From assembly GCA_019925095.2 (NCBI GenBank), contig CM034392.1:28095887-28159886 (forward strand): DNA of 64,000 nt. The letters run 5' to 3'. This DNA is from Dendrolimus kikuchii (taxonomy: Eukaryota; Arthropoda; Insecta; Lepidoptera; Lasiocampidae). Of this stretch, positions 9,957-20,862 are shown piece by piece. The notes under the pieces are model-generated. The model was not told the DNA's origin. It saw nothing but the letters and a program-made list of their open reading frames with translations, and made no database searches. Positions within the stretch are counted from its first letter, which is position 1. Every line of letters starts with the position of its first letter. The translations under genes and the position numbers were made by a program.

Positions 9957-10283
9957 CTAGCGGCCACGGCAGACGTTGTCCTGCTCTGAAAAAAAAATCC
10001 AGGATCCGATCCCAGCGCCACCTACCGGTTCCAATTGTGGATTTAAACCATCCGGGGACCCACTCAAACACACGAAAACAAAATCACCAAAATCGGTTCA
10101 GGTGATTAGGAGGATTCTAGTACCCGATCTCACCGCCACCTACCGGTTTCAACGGGATAAAAAGTATCCTATGTCCGTTTTCTGGTTCTAAGTTACCACC
10201 CCACCAATTTTCAGCCAAATCGGTACAGCCGTTCTTGAGTTATAAATAGTGTAACTAATACGACTTTCTTTTATATATGTAGA
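9957..10283 (-). mobile_element. Helitron (Hel-1), near complete
   Basis: The minus strand runs from TCTACATATATAAAAGAAAG to GACAACGTCTGCCGTGGCCGCTAG. It holds two copies of a GGTAGGTGGCGCTG-type block. Related to 13637-13966 and 24100-24429. Confidence 0.8.
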
Positions 10284-10889
10284 TTATTTTTTGAACAAAA
10301 GTAAAGGAAGTTATTAAAGACGTTTCAAAGAGTTATGTGTTTGAGTTAAAAATCAAAAGAATATTAGTTCGATAGAACAGAAGGCGATGAAATATAATCA
10401 AATTTTTTTTACACTTCTCCACCACTTCCAAAAAAACGGAAAAATTCATGAGTAGAAAGGCTCGTAAAACACATTTTCGGAAAAAATGGTGATAGATAAA
10501 TTTCAAAAACTCGAGATAAAAAAATATTTTAGTTTTATTTTATTTTAAAACAATCGGCTTTTCATCCGGGAATTACAACAAAAATATTGTTTCATGCCTT
10601 TTGCACCCAAGTATTGGTAAAAAAATCGCCATGAGTAAATTTGTAATTTTACTATAGAGAAAAAATCCGAAAAAATAGTTTTTTCAAAAAAACTCAAAAA
10701 ATACTTAAGATAAAAAGCTGAAAATTTTAGTGTATTATTTTTATTTGATTAAATAACTATCCCCATAGTAAAAATAGAAAACACAGCGGGGGCAGTTTTT
10801 ACTTAGAAACCCTGCTATAATACCCTTACATGACGATCGGTTAAGTAATTATACGTCATATATTAGTCAGGATTTACGCTAAGTAATGA
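10284..10889. other. AT-rich sequence, nothing recognised
   Basis: Long A/T runs and repeated 'aaaaac/ttttaa' words, stops in every frame. It may be the remnant of a further repeat, but no terminus is visible. Confidence 0.4.
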
Positions 10890-11050
10890 TACATACATAC
10901 ATAACTTCACGCCAGTTCCCTTGCGGGGTAGGCACGAACAACAGAGCGCCATTCAGGCTTATTCTTACACACCTCACTTGCTTCTTTGACATTCATAACT
11001 CTTGTCATGCACGCTCGTCTGTTCTTAAGGCTCCTGACATCACCTTCTGC
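10890..11050 (-). mobile_element. RTE-1 fragment
   Basis: ATAC tail, then the C-terminal frame (…ARELA end) to CATCACCTTCTGC. Severely 5'-truncated, with no clear target duplication. Confidence 0.88.
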
Positions 11051-11084
11051 AAACATGACTTAAAGACTAAAATGATATCTAGTT

Positions 11085-11135
11085 ATGTACAAAGGGCGGT
11101 CTTATCGCTAAAAAGCGATCTCTTCCAGACAACCC
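11085..11135 (-). repeat. Rep-H hairpin-containing LINE 3' end
   Basis: The minus strand reads GGTTGTCTGGAAGAGATCGC followed by TTTTTAGCGAT, a small hairpin (ATCGCT/AGCGAT), then AAGACCGCCC. The same motif recurs at 15115, 30490, 48005 and 49715. Confidence 0.55.
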
Positions 11136-11217
11136 CAGGAATTAATTGAGATGATAATGGCGATTGTGGTATACGTAACATATAATACAAATTACTTACA
11201 TTTTAATAATAAATACA

Positions 11218-11815
11218 TAAAACCCGCAGGGGGCTTTGTGGCGAAGCCTTAGGTGAGTAGCGACACCTCGGACCTGACTGCGGGGGCCAAGGCAAGGTCC
11301 CCGCCTCCGCGCTTGCCTTAGCCAGCCGACACGGAGTGGAGCTCGCTAGAGCTAAGACTCAAGCTCCAGGGGTGGAAGTGATAAATGGCATCACGTCAGA
11401 AGTAACTTCGCTAAACCTGCAGTCCCCCTCTCAACACCCCTTAGCCACTCACACCCATGTTGTCCCTGTCTTTATGGCATTTTTTTGGGGCCCATGCAGG
11501 GAGTGGCGAGTCACCGTCTGCCCATTTTTCCATGTTCCCTGAACATTGCGACGGGCAGACGCCGTAGTCCCCATATTCCCAGACCCCTAGTACCACTAGC
11601 AGTTCGCCCCAATAGCCCGGTACTTTTTGTCCTCATTTCCCACAATAGTCCTACACTGGCCGGGGCTTGTCCTTGGGTGCATTACAATATGGTGTAGACA
11701 GGGATAATCGCCGGTCAGTGTCACGCCACATTTACATTAAATTTGTCAAAGGGCCTCTACGTGTTGGCCTTCCCATGGCCCCACGCAAGCCCTCCAAAAG
11801 TCCGGGCCACAAAGA
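11218..11815. repeat. Unclassified GC-rich, probably TE-derived block
   Basis: About 600 bp, clearly GC-richer than its surroundings, with sharp edges. Short open frames exist but show no domain. The wording (CACTGGCCGGGGCTTGTCC, GGGCCTCTACGTGTTGGCC) reminds me of a dispersed lepidopteran element, but there is no second copy here to confirm that. Confidence 0.35.
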
Positions 11816-12275
11816 AATACATATATATCTATATAATTTTATATATTACATAGATATATACTTAATATTCACACCATACAAATACATATATATAAATGTT
11901 TATAAATGAATTTAAATATCATATTCCAACGACATATTCATAGCCTTAATCTGAATATGACCTTCCAAGATGTCTGCTGCCTTCGACAGTGGTCATGTGA
12001 TGGAGCCATGATTTGTTAATCGTAACCGGTGACTCCGTTGGATGCAAACATCAGCGGATCGTTATGAAATTGTGTTTAAATATTGATTAGGATACGAAAC
12101 AAACACATTACCTAATTGACTTTGCTCACTTATCACAGCAGAGAACTCACCGTACTGTTTTTGGCTTTGACTTAAAATGTAAGTCTGAAAATAATCTAAA
12201 ATCTTAAAAAAATACATTTGGAATTTACGAAAAAAACTACACACAGAAACTGTTTTAATAAAATAATACAATAAT
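11816..12275. other. AT-rich, nothing recognised
   Basis: TA-rich microsatellite-like start (11818-11900), then unique AT-rich sequence with no coding frame. Confidence 0.4.
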
Positions 12276-12307
12276 AACAGCCCATAAATGTCCCACTACT
12301 GGGCTCG
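12276..12307 (-). mobile_element. tRNA-SINE (type T2) 3' fragment
   Basis: AACAGCCCATAAATGTCCCA is the reverse complement of the 3' end seen at 49430-49460 (GTGGGACATTTATGGGCTGT). Only this tail remains, directly joined to SINE-A. Confidence 0.6.
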
Positions 12308-12479
12308 GCCCATAACAACCTTGAGTTGTGTTCCGGCATTGATAACCAGGTTCCAGTCTCGCTTAAGAGAGCAGCAGCGCATTTGTAGCAACTTTGCTGT
12401 TGCAAATGTCCATAGGCGATGGTAACCGCTTTCCATCGAGTGGGCCGTCTGCCTGTCTGCTGATCTCCTGCAATAAAAC
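12308..12479 (+). mobile_element. SINE-A, 5'-truncated
   Basis: Begins at CCATAACAACCTTGAG and runs to CTCCTGCAATAAAAC. The truncation differs from the TTGCCAGG short form. Confidence 0.88.
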
Positions 12480-12724
12480 AAAAAGCAGCGGCCATTTGGT
12501 GGGTAGATGGTGACTCGCTCCGCTCCCAGCGCGACCGCTCAAATCGGACCAGTACGAGTTCGGCTGGCGCATTAAAATAATCTGCAGTTACAATATTGAT
12601 GTTGTTTATTGCGGTGTGTGGGTTGCGCGGGATTCGAACCGGTCCGCCATCGCTCGCCAACCTGCCGACCAACTTCACAACGGTTTTCATATATTTAAAT
12701 TATAATAATAAAATCATATTAAAA

Positions 12725-13045
12725 GTGACGCTCGCGGACCGCGTTCGAAATACCGAAGTAAGAAAGAGAGTTGGTCTGAAAGAGAGTGTCGGGGTGAAGG
12801 TATAGAAAGAATTACTAAACAGATATACAATGCAAAGGTGGTTGGATGCAGAGGTCGTGGAAGGCCACGACACACCTTCCATGATCAAATAGATCGTGTA
12901 CTAGCAGAAGGTGATGTCAGGAGCCTTAAGAACAGACGAGCGTGCGAACCGAAGCAAGTGAGGTGTGTAAGAATAAGCCTAAATGGCGCTCTGTTGCTCG
13001 TGTCTACCCCGCAAGGGAACTGGCGTGAAGTTATGTATGTATGTA
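12725..13045 (+). mobile_element. RTE-1 fragment
   Basis: Starts in GTGACGCTCGCGGACCGCGT and ends in ATGTATGTA. An internal deletion after GGGGTGAAGGTA removes the LRWFGHVERM-coding part, and a second small deletion follows RRAC, so the frame is broken. Confidence 0.88.
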
Positions 13046-13503
13046 AATAAGCTGCAGCATTCTGACGTGATAGAACCATGTTGAAATCATCACCTTGATT
13101 GCTGTGGCTCGATCGATGTGATACTACGCAAACACTAAATATCGGCCTGAAACTGTTAGGATAAATGAGGGTGCTGATGGCCCCTTCTCCTCTCCCCTTA
13201 TTCCATTCCTCCTGATGATTCCTCTATTCCATCAGAGGGGACAAACACATCATAAAGGCTGACTACAGGTTAACTTCAATTTGCTACTTAATAGCGATAA
13301 CAACCTTCCATTATGTGGTTAATACTCAGCAAGTAATCTATCGAATTGTATTCGAATAGATGGTTCAATATAAGTTGTTACGCGAGTTATTTTTGATTTA
13401 GAAATAACAAAGTATTTTATCGTTGGTTTTTATTAAAATTTATTTATTTGTTTTACTAATTAAATATTACATTAGTAGAATTAGTTTTATTAATTAATTA
13501 ATC
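13046..13503. other. No feature recognised
   Basis: Unique-looking AT-rich sequence; no coding frame and no repeat match in the window. Confidence 0.4.
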
Positions 13504-13635
13504 TCTACTGGTCTGATTTGAAAAATTCTTTCAGTTTTAGATAGCCCATTTATGGAGGAAGACTATATATCATCACGCTAAGATTAATAGGAGCGGAGCA
13601 CCAATGAAGAATGTTTCAAAATTGGAGCAAAGCTA
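13504..13635 (+). mobile_element. Helitron (Hel-2), 5'-truncated
   Basis: From CTACTGGTCTGATTTG to AAAGCTAG at 13635, followed by T. The 5' third is missing and the 3' end is diverged. A second Helitron follows at once. Confidence 0.7.
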
Positions 13636-13636
13636 G

Positions 13637-13966
13637 TATGTATATATAAAAGAAAGTCGTGTTAGTTACACTATTTATAACTCAAGAACGGCTGTACCGA
13701 TTTGTGTGAAAATTGGTGGGGAGGTAGCTTAGAACCAGAAAACGGACATAGGATACTTTTTATCCCGTTAGAACCGGTAGGTGGCGCTGAGATCGGGTTC
13801 TAGAATCCTCCTAATCACCTGGAGCGGTTTTGGTGATTTTGTTTTTGTGTGTTTGAGTGGGTCCCCGGGTGGTTTAGATTCGCAGTTAGAACCGGTAGGT
13901 GGCACTGAGATCGGGTTCTAGATTTTTATTTTTTTTGAGCAGGATAACGTCTGCCGGGGCCGATAG
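13637..13966 (+). mobile_element. Helitron (Hel-1)
   Basis: ATGTATATATAAAAGAAAGT to CGTCTGCCGGGGCCGATAG. The terminal CTAG is mutated to ATAG. It lies directly behind another Helitron 3' end. Confidence 0.75.
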
Positions 13967-14244
13967 TATGTATATAAAAGATAAACATATCTTAAAATTA
14001 TAGATTAGGTTAATTAGATATAATTCCGGCACAGCAATGTGCTGAGTGCAAACCTTGTTTGCTGAAAATGCGGCGTACAAATTCTCAAAATATCATCTGT
14101 GTATATTAATGTATAAGGACTGTAATTACGTCGCTATTTTTTCAAAAACAGTTTTTCTTTCTTTCTTTCCCTTAGGTCGTGTGGAAGCTTAAACAACACC
14201 ACGTATCACCGTCATGAGAAGTGTATTAATGTATATTTTCTTAT

Positions 14245-14513
14245 ATTTTTATTGCTTGAGTTCAGCGGACAGACAGACGGCCCACCTGATGGAAAGCGGG
14301 CACCGTCGCCTATGGACATTCGCAACACCAAAGCTGCTACAAATGTGCCTTTACGCTCTTAAGGTTTTTATAGCGGTATAGTCTAGATTAAGGGTAGTAG
14401 CCATCCAGATGAGCAAATGCCCTACCACCTGGCTGTGGGTGGTTTTGTCGCCTCTTACGAAGGCCGCCCCAACGTCTGTAATTGTAAAATGTATTCTTTC
14501 TCCGTTCCTACAC
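14245..14513 (-). mobile_element. SINE-A, internally deleted and diverged
   Basis: Both ends are present (ATTGCTTGAGTTCAGC and GTTCCTACAC) but the CCTGGTCACTAATGCCGG centre is missing. The most diverged copy, likely old. Confidence 0.85.
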
Positions 14514-14670
14514 TAAACTATCACACCAGTAAACCTGTATCATTATTTAGAACGCCAAGTAGACGGAGATTTCACCTAAACAGCCTTGAAGAAGAGAGCT
14601 TTAGCAGGTCGTTTGCCTGTTTCTCTACTTCGCGATGGACGAGATCATTGTCCACAATTTCTTATTGTCG

Positions 14671-14821
14671 ACAACCTGTGCTAGGTGGTAGAGCATTTGC
14701 CTGACGGATGGCTACCACCCCTGGTCTAGAGTATGCCGCCATAACAACCTTGAGTTGTGTTCCGGCATTAGTGACCAGGGGTCTCCCTTAAGAGAGCAGC
14801 AACGCATTTGTAGCACCTTTG
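14671..14821 (+). mobile_element. SINE-A fragment
   Basis: ACAACCTGTGCTAGGTGGTA to GTAGCACCTTTG. Both ends are lost and the right edge adjoins a small GC-rich unique patch (14822-14960). Confidence 0.82.
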
Positions 14822-15114
14822 TCGGTAGGAACCTGTTATTAGTGATGTTGGCCGATGGGGCGCCAAACACGTTCCGCCGCGAACGGCGACTGCTTTCACT
14901 GCACTCGCGACGCCCGTGGCTCGGTTCTCTGCATACTACTATCGCTATTCACATAATCGTGTAGCGTATGTGTGCAACTCACGCGATTAGTTACGCCGGT
15001 CATACCATCAGCCTACAAACTACCGTCACTGTTATCAATCTAATTTCACTTAGTCCCAAATGAGATAGATAGATAAATACAGAAAAATTTTAGTCTAAAA
15101 ATATTGTAAATGTG

Positions 15115-15170
15115 CACAATGGGCGGTCTTATCGCTAAGAAGCGATCTCTTCCAGACAACCCGTGGCAGG
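15115..15170 (-). repeat. Rep-H hairpin-containing LINE 3' end
   Basis: The minus strand contains GTCTGGAAGAGATCGCTTCT and TAGCGATAAGACCGCCC, as at 11.1 kb. Confidence 0.5.
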
Positions 15171-15215
15171 AATAAAACAGATTGTATTGGTCAAAGGTGG
15201 TATATATAAATATTA

Positions 15216-15427
15216 CTAGCTGTCCCGGCAGACGTTGTTCTGCCCTGACGAAATAAAATTTAGAACCCGATTCCAGCGCCACCTACCGGGTCCAAATGTA
15301 AGCTATCCTATCTTTCAAGTCGAATCAAACTGCACACGGTGTGCAAATTTGATTAAAATCGGTCAAGTAGTTTAGGAACCCATCGCGGACAAACAACGTG
15401 ACACGTAATTTATATATATTAAGAAAG
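15216..15427 (-). mobile_element. Helitron (Hel-3), near complete
   Basis: Very close match to 7656-7870, including ACTAGCTGTCCCGGCAGACG at the left and ACGTGACACGTAATTTATAT at the right. Confidence 0.8.
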
Positions 15428-15555
15428 GATATACACTTACTTACATTATATGTTATTCATTAATAAACATATAAGTATGTAAAATATTATATAAGTAAGA
15501 ATTATACTTAATAGACATATATAAATACACCTATTGATATCACATACATAAATAT

Positions 15556-15730
15556 ATACATACATACATAACTTCACGCCAGTTCCCTTGCGGGGTAGGC
15601 ACGTACAACAGAGCGCCATTTAGGCTTATTCTCACACACCTCACTTGCTTCTTTGACATTCATAACTTTTGACATGCACGCTCGTCTGTTCTTAAGGCTC
15701 CTGACATCACCTTCTGCTAGTACACGATCA
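15556..15730 (-). mobile_element. RTE-1 fragment
   Basis: ATAC tail and C-terminal frame to TAGTACACGATC. AATATATA on both sides is a plausible target duplication. The right flank runs into a short-form SINE-A. Confidence 0.9.
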
Positions 15731-15744
15731 ATATATATATATAT

Positions 15745-15979
15745 TTGCCAGGTGGTAGGGCATTTGTCCAACTGGATGGCTGCCACACCTGGTCTAAAGC
15801 ATGTCGCCATAACAATCTTGAGTTGTGTTCCGGTATTAGTGACCAGGTTCCAGTGGCCCTTAAGAGAGCAGCAACGCATTTGTAGCAACTTTGGTGTTGC
15901 AAATGTCCATAGGCGATGGTAACCGCTTTCCATTAAGTAGGCCGTCTGCCTGTCTGCTGAACTCCTGCAATAAAAAAAC
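15745..15979 (+). mobile_element. SINE-A, short form
   Basis: Starts TTGCCAGGTGGTAGGGC and ends CTCCTGCAATAAAAAAAC. Shares its 5' end with the copies at 9.2, 17.6 and 43.1 kb. Confidence 0.88.
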
Positions 15980-15986
15980 AGATAGA

Positions 15987-16059
<73 letters not shown>

Positions 16060-16200
16060 ATATATATATATATATAGTTATAATGTCTTTGGTTTTTTAT
16101 TTTTAATAGTAGATAAATAATAGTAAAGCATACTTGGTGTGCCGCGAGATGGCCAAAATTATATATATATATATATATATATAACATATATATACGTAAA
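15980..16200. repeat. TA/TG microsatellite pair
   Basis: Long (TA)n with TGTATA and TGTGTG interruptions at 15987-16077 and a second (TA)n at 16159-16195. They produce spurious long Tyr/Ile frames. Confidence 0.85.
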
Positions 16201-16209
16201 AATATCAAA

Positions 16210-16400
16210 CATCACTATGTTGCAGGTAGTGCTTTTTTGTCAAGTTCTTAAATATTGTTAGTGATTTAGCTTGTCTAACAGTAACAGGTAGCTTATTCCG
16301 GAGTCGAATAGCCTGTAGAGTAAAAGAATTATTGAAAGAAGATGAATAATGCTTGGGAGTATTAAGTCTAAGCTTCGTAGAAGAATGAATTATGATGATG
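16210..16400 (-). mobile_element. Jockey/CR1-like LINE C-terminus
   Basis: The minus frame reads AIRLRNKLPVTVRQAKSL then TIFKNLTKKHY, the typical 'RLWNSLP…I+…S+..FK..L+' ending of Jockey/CR1-type reverse transcriptase proteins. Only the tail is left. Confidence 0.6.
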
Positions 16401-16925
16401 GAAGAGGTCTTATACCAATCTATACTTAAAAATTTGCCTAACTTTACAAAAAATGTTTAGGTTTCAAATAATTAAGAAAGAAAGAAAATATTTATTTCTA
16501 TAAACAGACGAAAAAGTATAGTACATACAAACATTGAATACCGCAATTTAAGTAATGAGGTTGGCACTCAGGCCGAAACGTGGTCCGACACAGCACTGAT
16601 TTCCAGTACCCACCTCCAAAACCACACGTGTTATAAGGCCCCAAGTATGCATAACAGGTAACCTTACTATTAGTAAAAAATTGAACAAAAATTACAAGAA
16701 TTGTACAATAATGTACTCTAACAAAACAATGAAATAATAATAAAAAAACACTTTCTGTTAATATTATCATATTTAAACTATGACTCTCGCGTAAGAGCCT
16801 AGCTGCCAAGCCATAAACACACAGAAAGAAGAAAATTAAATAATACAATATAATAATAATTTAAAAAATACTTCCACTCCTTTCCGTGTTTTGTTCAATA
16901 TAATATTTTAAACAACCAACAACAA
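16401..16925. other. No gene recognised
   Basis: A 116-codon minus frame (16498-16848) is rich in Phe, Cys and Leu and has no recognisable domain. The AATATTTATTTC motif near 16490 resembles LINE 3' tails. Treated as non-coding. Confidence 0.35.
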
Positions 16926-17085
16926 ATAAGCATCGCCATACAGCGCGGCAATGCAGCCAGCCTTCTGGGTACGCTCCCATCTGGCAGCGATTTGTTACAC
17001 AGTCTATAATCGCTTGTATTTTATAACTTAGTTTATTTTAGTTTTTAGAAGTCGGTTAAATGTAAACTCACATCTATATTTTAAA
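16926..17085 (+). mobile_element. LINE-G C-terminal fragment
   Basis: The plus frame reads IAIQRGNAASLLGTLPSGSD, as in the other LINE-G copies. The downstream TATAACTTAGTTTATTTTAG also occurs after the 59-kb copy, so the shared 3' UTR is visible. Confidence 0.75.
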
Positions 17086-17576
17086 TATAATTTTGCCATA
17101 AGGAGTTGGGATGTGGAAGAGACAGCACGAAAGTAGAGTAAACGCGGTCGAGATGCGAGCACTGCGCAACATCTGCGGAGTGAGGCTCGCGGACCGCGTT
17201 CGTAATACCGAAGTAAGAAAGAAAGTTGGTCTGAAGGAGAGTGTCGGGGTGAAGGTGAGGAAAGGAATGCTCCGGTGGTTCGGGCATGTGGAAAGAATGC
17301 ATGATGAAAGAATGACTAAACAGATATACAATGTAAAAGTGGATGGATGCAGAAATCGTGGAAGGCCACGACACACCTTCCATGGTCAAATTGATCGTGT
17401 ACTAGCAGAAGGTGATGTCAGGAGCCTTAAGAACAGACGAGTGTGCATGACAAGAGTTATGAATGTCAAAGAAGCAAGTGAGGTGTGTAAGAATAAGCCT
17501 AAATGGCGCTCTGTGGTTCGTGCCTACCCCGCAAGGGGACTGGCGTGAAGTTATGTATGTATGTATAATTTTGCCA
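17086..17576 (+). mobile_element. RTE-1 fragment inserted into SINE-A (13-bp duplication)
   Basis: The insert 17099-17563 encodes a long C-terminal piece (from WKRQHESRVNAVEMRAL to YPARGLA) open for 145 codons. TATAATTTTGCCA is duplicated exactly at 17086-17098 and 17564-17576. The right copy is continuous with GGTGGTAGGGC of a short SINE-A, so the RTE landed in that SINE. Confidence 0.95.
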
Positions 17577-17807
17577 GGTGGTAGGGCATTTGCCCGACCG
17601 GATGGCTACCACCCCTGGTCTAAAGTATGTCGCCATAACAACCTTGACTTGTGTTCCGGCATTAGTGATCAGGGTCCAGTCTCCCTTAAGAGAGCAGCAG
17701 CGCATTTGTAGCACCTTTGGTGTTGCAAATTTCCATAGGCGATGGTAACCGCTTTCCATCAAGTGGGCCGTCTGCCTGTCTGCTGAACTCCTGCAATAAC
17801 AAAAAAA
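17571..17807 (+). mobile_element. SINE-A, short form
   Basis: TTGCCAGGTGGTAGGG to CTCCTGCAATAACAAAAAA. Its first bases are part of the RTE-1 target duplication. Confidence 0.88.
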
Positions 17808-17927
17808 TTAAAAATATGATGGCATCGTAACATAAGATTAGAAATTAGAAGCCCTAAGAAGGTGGTTTTCGCAGGTTCGTATGATGAACGTGACAAGTAT
17901 TAACATAAATTGAAATATTATGCTGTC

Positions 17928-18300
17928 TTTTTTTTTAAGGCGGGGGAAATGCATTTCGCACACTACCGGGTCGTTTGCTGGGTATTGGACCAAAGCGATG
18001 AGACGGTGGTTTTAGTGGGGTATTGACTACTCAATACCCCACTAAAACCACCGTCCTCCCATGTGCCCCGCGCTCATGGCAGGAAGAGCGTGAGACTTAG
18101 AACGTAGTTACGCCCACGCTGATCCTAGCGCATCAGTGCTTGACAGTGCCCCGGGAAGAAGAGCAAACTCACTTTGTCAACCGGGGGATGACTCCTCCGC
18201 TCCCTCGATGCTGGAGAGCCCCTGCTTTATGCTATGTCTTAAAACAACCAGTGAGCGGTTCTCCAAAGCCGACCGATATAGGCCCTGCTCTGCTAAAGCG
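17928..18300 (-). repeat. Rep-I LINE-like 3' end with fold-back hairpin
   Basis: T-run then AAGGCGGGGGAAAT, as at 47.15 kb, suggests a poly-A retroelement on the minus strand. A perfect 25-bp-arm hairpin lies at 18002-18055 (loop CTAC). The block CCTCCCATGTGCCCCGCGCT is shared with the 47-kb copy. Confidence 0.6.
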
Positions 18301-18979
18301 TAAGTGACACATTCTAACATTTTGAAAAGAATGTTCATATAAAAGAGCGTGTTACAATACTTGTAATCATCATGCTGTTAAAATATCATAATAGCAATAA
18401 TTATAATTGATTTTCAAACAATAAATAACACAGTAATTAACTCGCTTAAGATAACGTGATCAATTGATGTTTTCATTTAAAACGTAGGTGGCTTCGGCGT
18501 TTTGAAAAATAATAAAAAGCATCTCAATTGACTATCAACTACCCTAATATTTACAGGCAACTGAAACCTGTTTAGTCGTCAGACACATTATTGTGCTAGG
18601 GGAGAGTGGGGCTTTATCATAAATACAAGAGCAATGCGCTTTGTCGGTGTCATAGTTGCGTATGGCACATCATGCCGTTGAAGTCCTTAACTCAGAGGGA
18701 AGGACACCGTATCGTCCTTCTGGTACAAGACGGTTTAATCATCCACCAGCTTTAAGGCTGTATGTATCCAAGTCTGTGACTCTACACGGCAAATGTAGAC
18801 AGAAAGACTTAAATACCTCATGTTTTTACATCTTTAACTAAATTCGACATGTATGTGATTCGGTGGCGATACTTCGTGATGAGGTACGCCCATGGCCGTG
18901 TCCGGTTGTGGGGCAACGGACAGGATACCCGGCAGGTTTACAGTTACCCAATGCAGTCGGCTGTGAGTAGCGGCATGTA
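18301..18979. other. No feature recognised
   Basis: Mixed unique sequence; a 61-codon plus frame at 18656-18841 shows no domain. Confidence 0.35.
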
Positions 18980-19143
18980 GTCAACCAAAACACCAAAAAC
19001 ATAGCCAGTCGGCTAATAGTTCATTAGCCGGCTAGAAAATCAATTGACGACTTTTTGGCTAACGGGTGAATAGCTATAAAACCGATAGCCGTGTGATATC
19101 GATTTCATTCGACAACTATTAGCCAGTTGGCGAAGTGGTTGAC
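18980..19143. repeat. Inverted-repeat element, MITE-like
   Basis: GTCAACCA (18980-18987) with CCAGTCGGCTAATAGT (19005-19020) recurs inverted as ACTATTAGCCAGTTGG (19115-19130) and TGGTTGAC (19136-19143). The inner sequence holds further GGCTAA/TTAGCC words. No transposase, and the class is unknown. Confidence 0.45.
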
Positions 19144-19312
19144 AACTTAGCCATGGCTATTTTTTTGTAAAACCGCTATTAGCTAGCTTTTACAATATCT
19201 ACCTAACTCCAGCGGAAAGTGGTAGGTATATAGGTGGCTCCGTCGAGATAGCTGCCTCTGATTGCCTCTTGCTACTCGTACATCAACCGAATTATTGACA
19301 TATATATATATT

Positions 19313-19579
19313 ATCCGTGCAGGAACGGAGAAAGAATACAATTTCCTGCGGCCGGGCGGCCTGTCGTAAGAGGCGACAAAACAACCCACAGCCAGGTGGT
19401 AGGGCATTTGCCGGACTGGATGGCGACCACCCCTGCTCTAAAGCATGTCGCCATAACAACCTTGAGTTGTGTTCCGGCATTAGTGACCAGGTTCCAGTCT
19501 CCCTTAAGAGAGCAGCAGCACATTTGTAACACCTGTGGTGCCGTCTGCCTGTCTGCTGTACTCCTGCAATAAAAAAAAT
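19313..19579 (+). mobile_element. SINE-A, 3' part deleted
   Basis: Intact 5' end (ATCCGTGCAGG). Near the 3' end, ACACCTGTGGTG is joined directly to CCGTCTGCCTGTC, losing about 45 bp including the CGATGGTAACC block. Confidence 0.9.
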
Positions 19580-19621
19580 AAAAAATAAATAATATTACAA
19601 GATATATGAAAACCTCTCTAA

Positions 19622-19855
19622 TTTACTGGCCTAAGCTTTCACCGGCCTAGTTCACTGGAACCCAGAGGTCCCAGTTTCGACTCTTAACATTCTAAACCTA
19701 AACCGATTTTCCATTATTTACTATGCTTTGAATGTTTGGAATAAGCCCCAGAGTGGTCCATTGTGAATACACCAACCGAAACACAAGTATTACTTTCTTA
19801 GTTCGGGCAATATGTGTGTTTGTATGCCGAATGTAATTATTAGATAATATTATTA
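19622..19855 (+). mobile_element. tRNA-SINE (type T1), degenerate
   Basis: Diverged copy of 4966-5212: CCATTATTTACTATG, GCCCCAGAGT and ATATGTGTGTTTGT match in order. The B-box is decayed to AGTTTCGACTC. ATT-like tail. Confidence 0.65.
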
Positions 19856-20349
19856 TGATAATTCAGTTATAAGTTATTCGTAGTCATCGTGGGGCACTAA
19901 GGTCGAGCTTTGCTCGGGTAAATATTATACGTTTGTTCAGTACAAAGGTGAGTTCTATTCTATTAATATACTCTGTGGTTGAGTACTATTCATTGACAAC
20001 CAAATGACATGTAATTTCTCTAAGTAAAAATAGTTTTCAATCAAACAAACAGATCTTGAAAGCCGTGATGGTCTTCTTGAATATTTTTTATTTAACTCGT
20101 TATAATGAGTAATAATGCAATAAACAAAAATTGTCTTGAACGATATTTTTATCCACCGAGTATTTTTTCAAAATATAGGATTGTTTGATTAAATACTTCT
20201 TATGTTTTCTGAGCCAATAAAGTGTTACAAGATGTCCACCACAATAGTCATGATAACCATAGTGTATATTAATATCACATAGACAATCGTCATAGATAAT
20301 ATTTTTAGTTGATTAATCGATAAATCGAATCATCTCATAAGATCATTCG
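19856..20349. other. No feature recognised
   Basis: AT-rich unique-looking sequence without a coding frame. Confidence 0.4.
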
Positions 20350-20662
20350 ATTTTTTTTTTATTGCAGGAGATCAGCAGACAGGCAGACGGCCCACTTGAT
20401 GGAAAGCGGTTACCATCGCCTATGGACATTTGCAACACCAAGTTGCTGCAAATGCGCTGCTGCTCTCTTAAGGGAAACTGGAACCTGGTCACTAATACCG
20501 GAACATAACTCAAGGTTGTTATGGCGACATACTGTAGACCAGGGGTGGTAGCCATCCAGTCGGGCGAATGCCCTACCACCTGGCTGTGGGTTGTTATGTC
20601 GCCTCTTACGACAGGCCGCCCGGCCGCAGGAAATTATATTCTTTCTCCGTTCCTGCACGGAT
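20350..20662 (-). mobile_element. SINE-A, full length
   Basis: T-run/ATTGCAGGAGATCAGC to CCTGCACGGAT. Well preserved. Confidence 0.92.
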
Positions 20663-20862
20663 ATAATTAAATTACCATTTTCTACGGGTTAGTTAATTTT
20701 ATAAGCCCACTAAATTATCGTCTAGATAATTTTGTGTATCAATAACTAATTATTATAATTGTTTTTGTGATCCTGGCAACCCTATGATGTAATTGCTATT
20801 TTATTGTTTTGTAGGGTAGTATTTTCGTATAAAAGGCGTAACGGCGTGTAGACTGTGTATAT

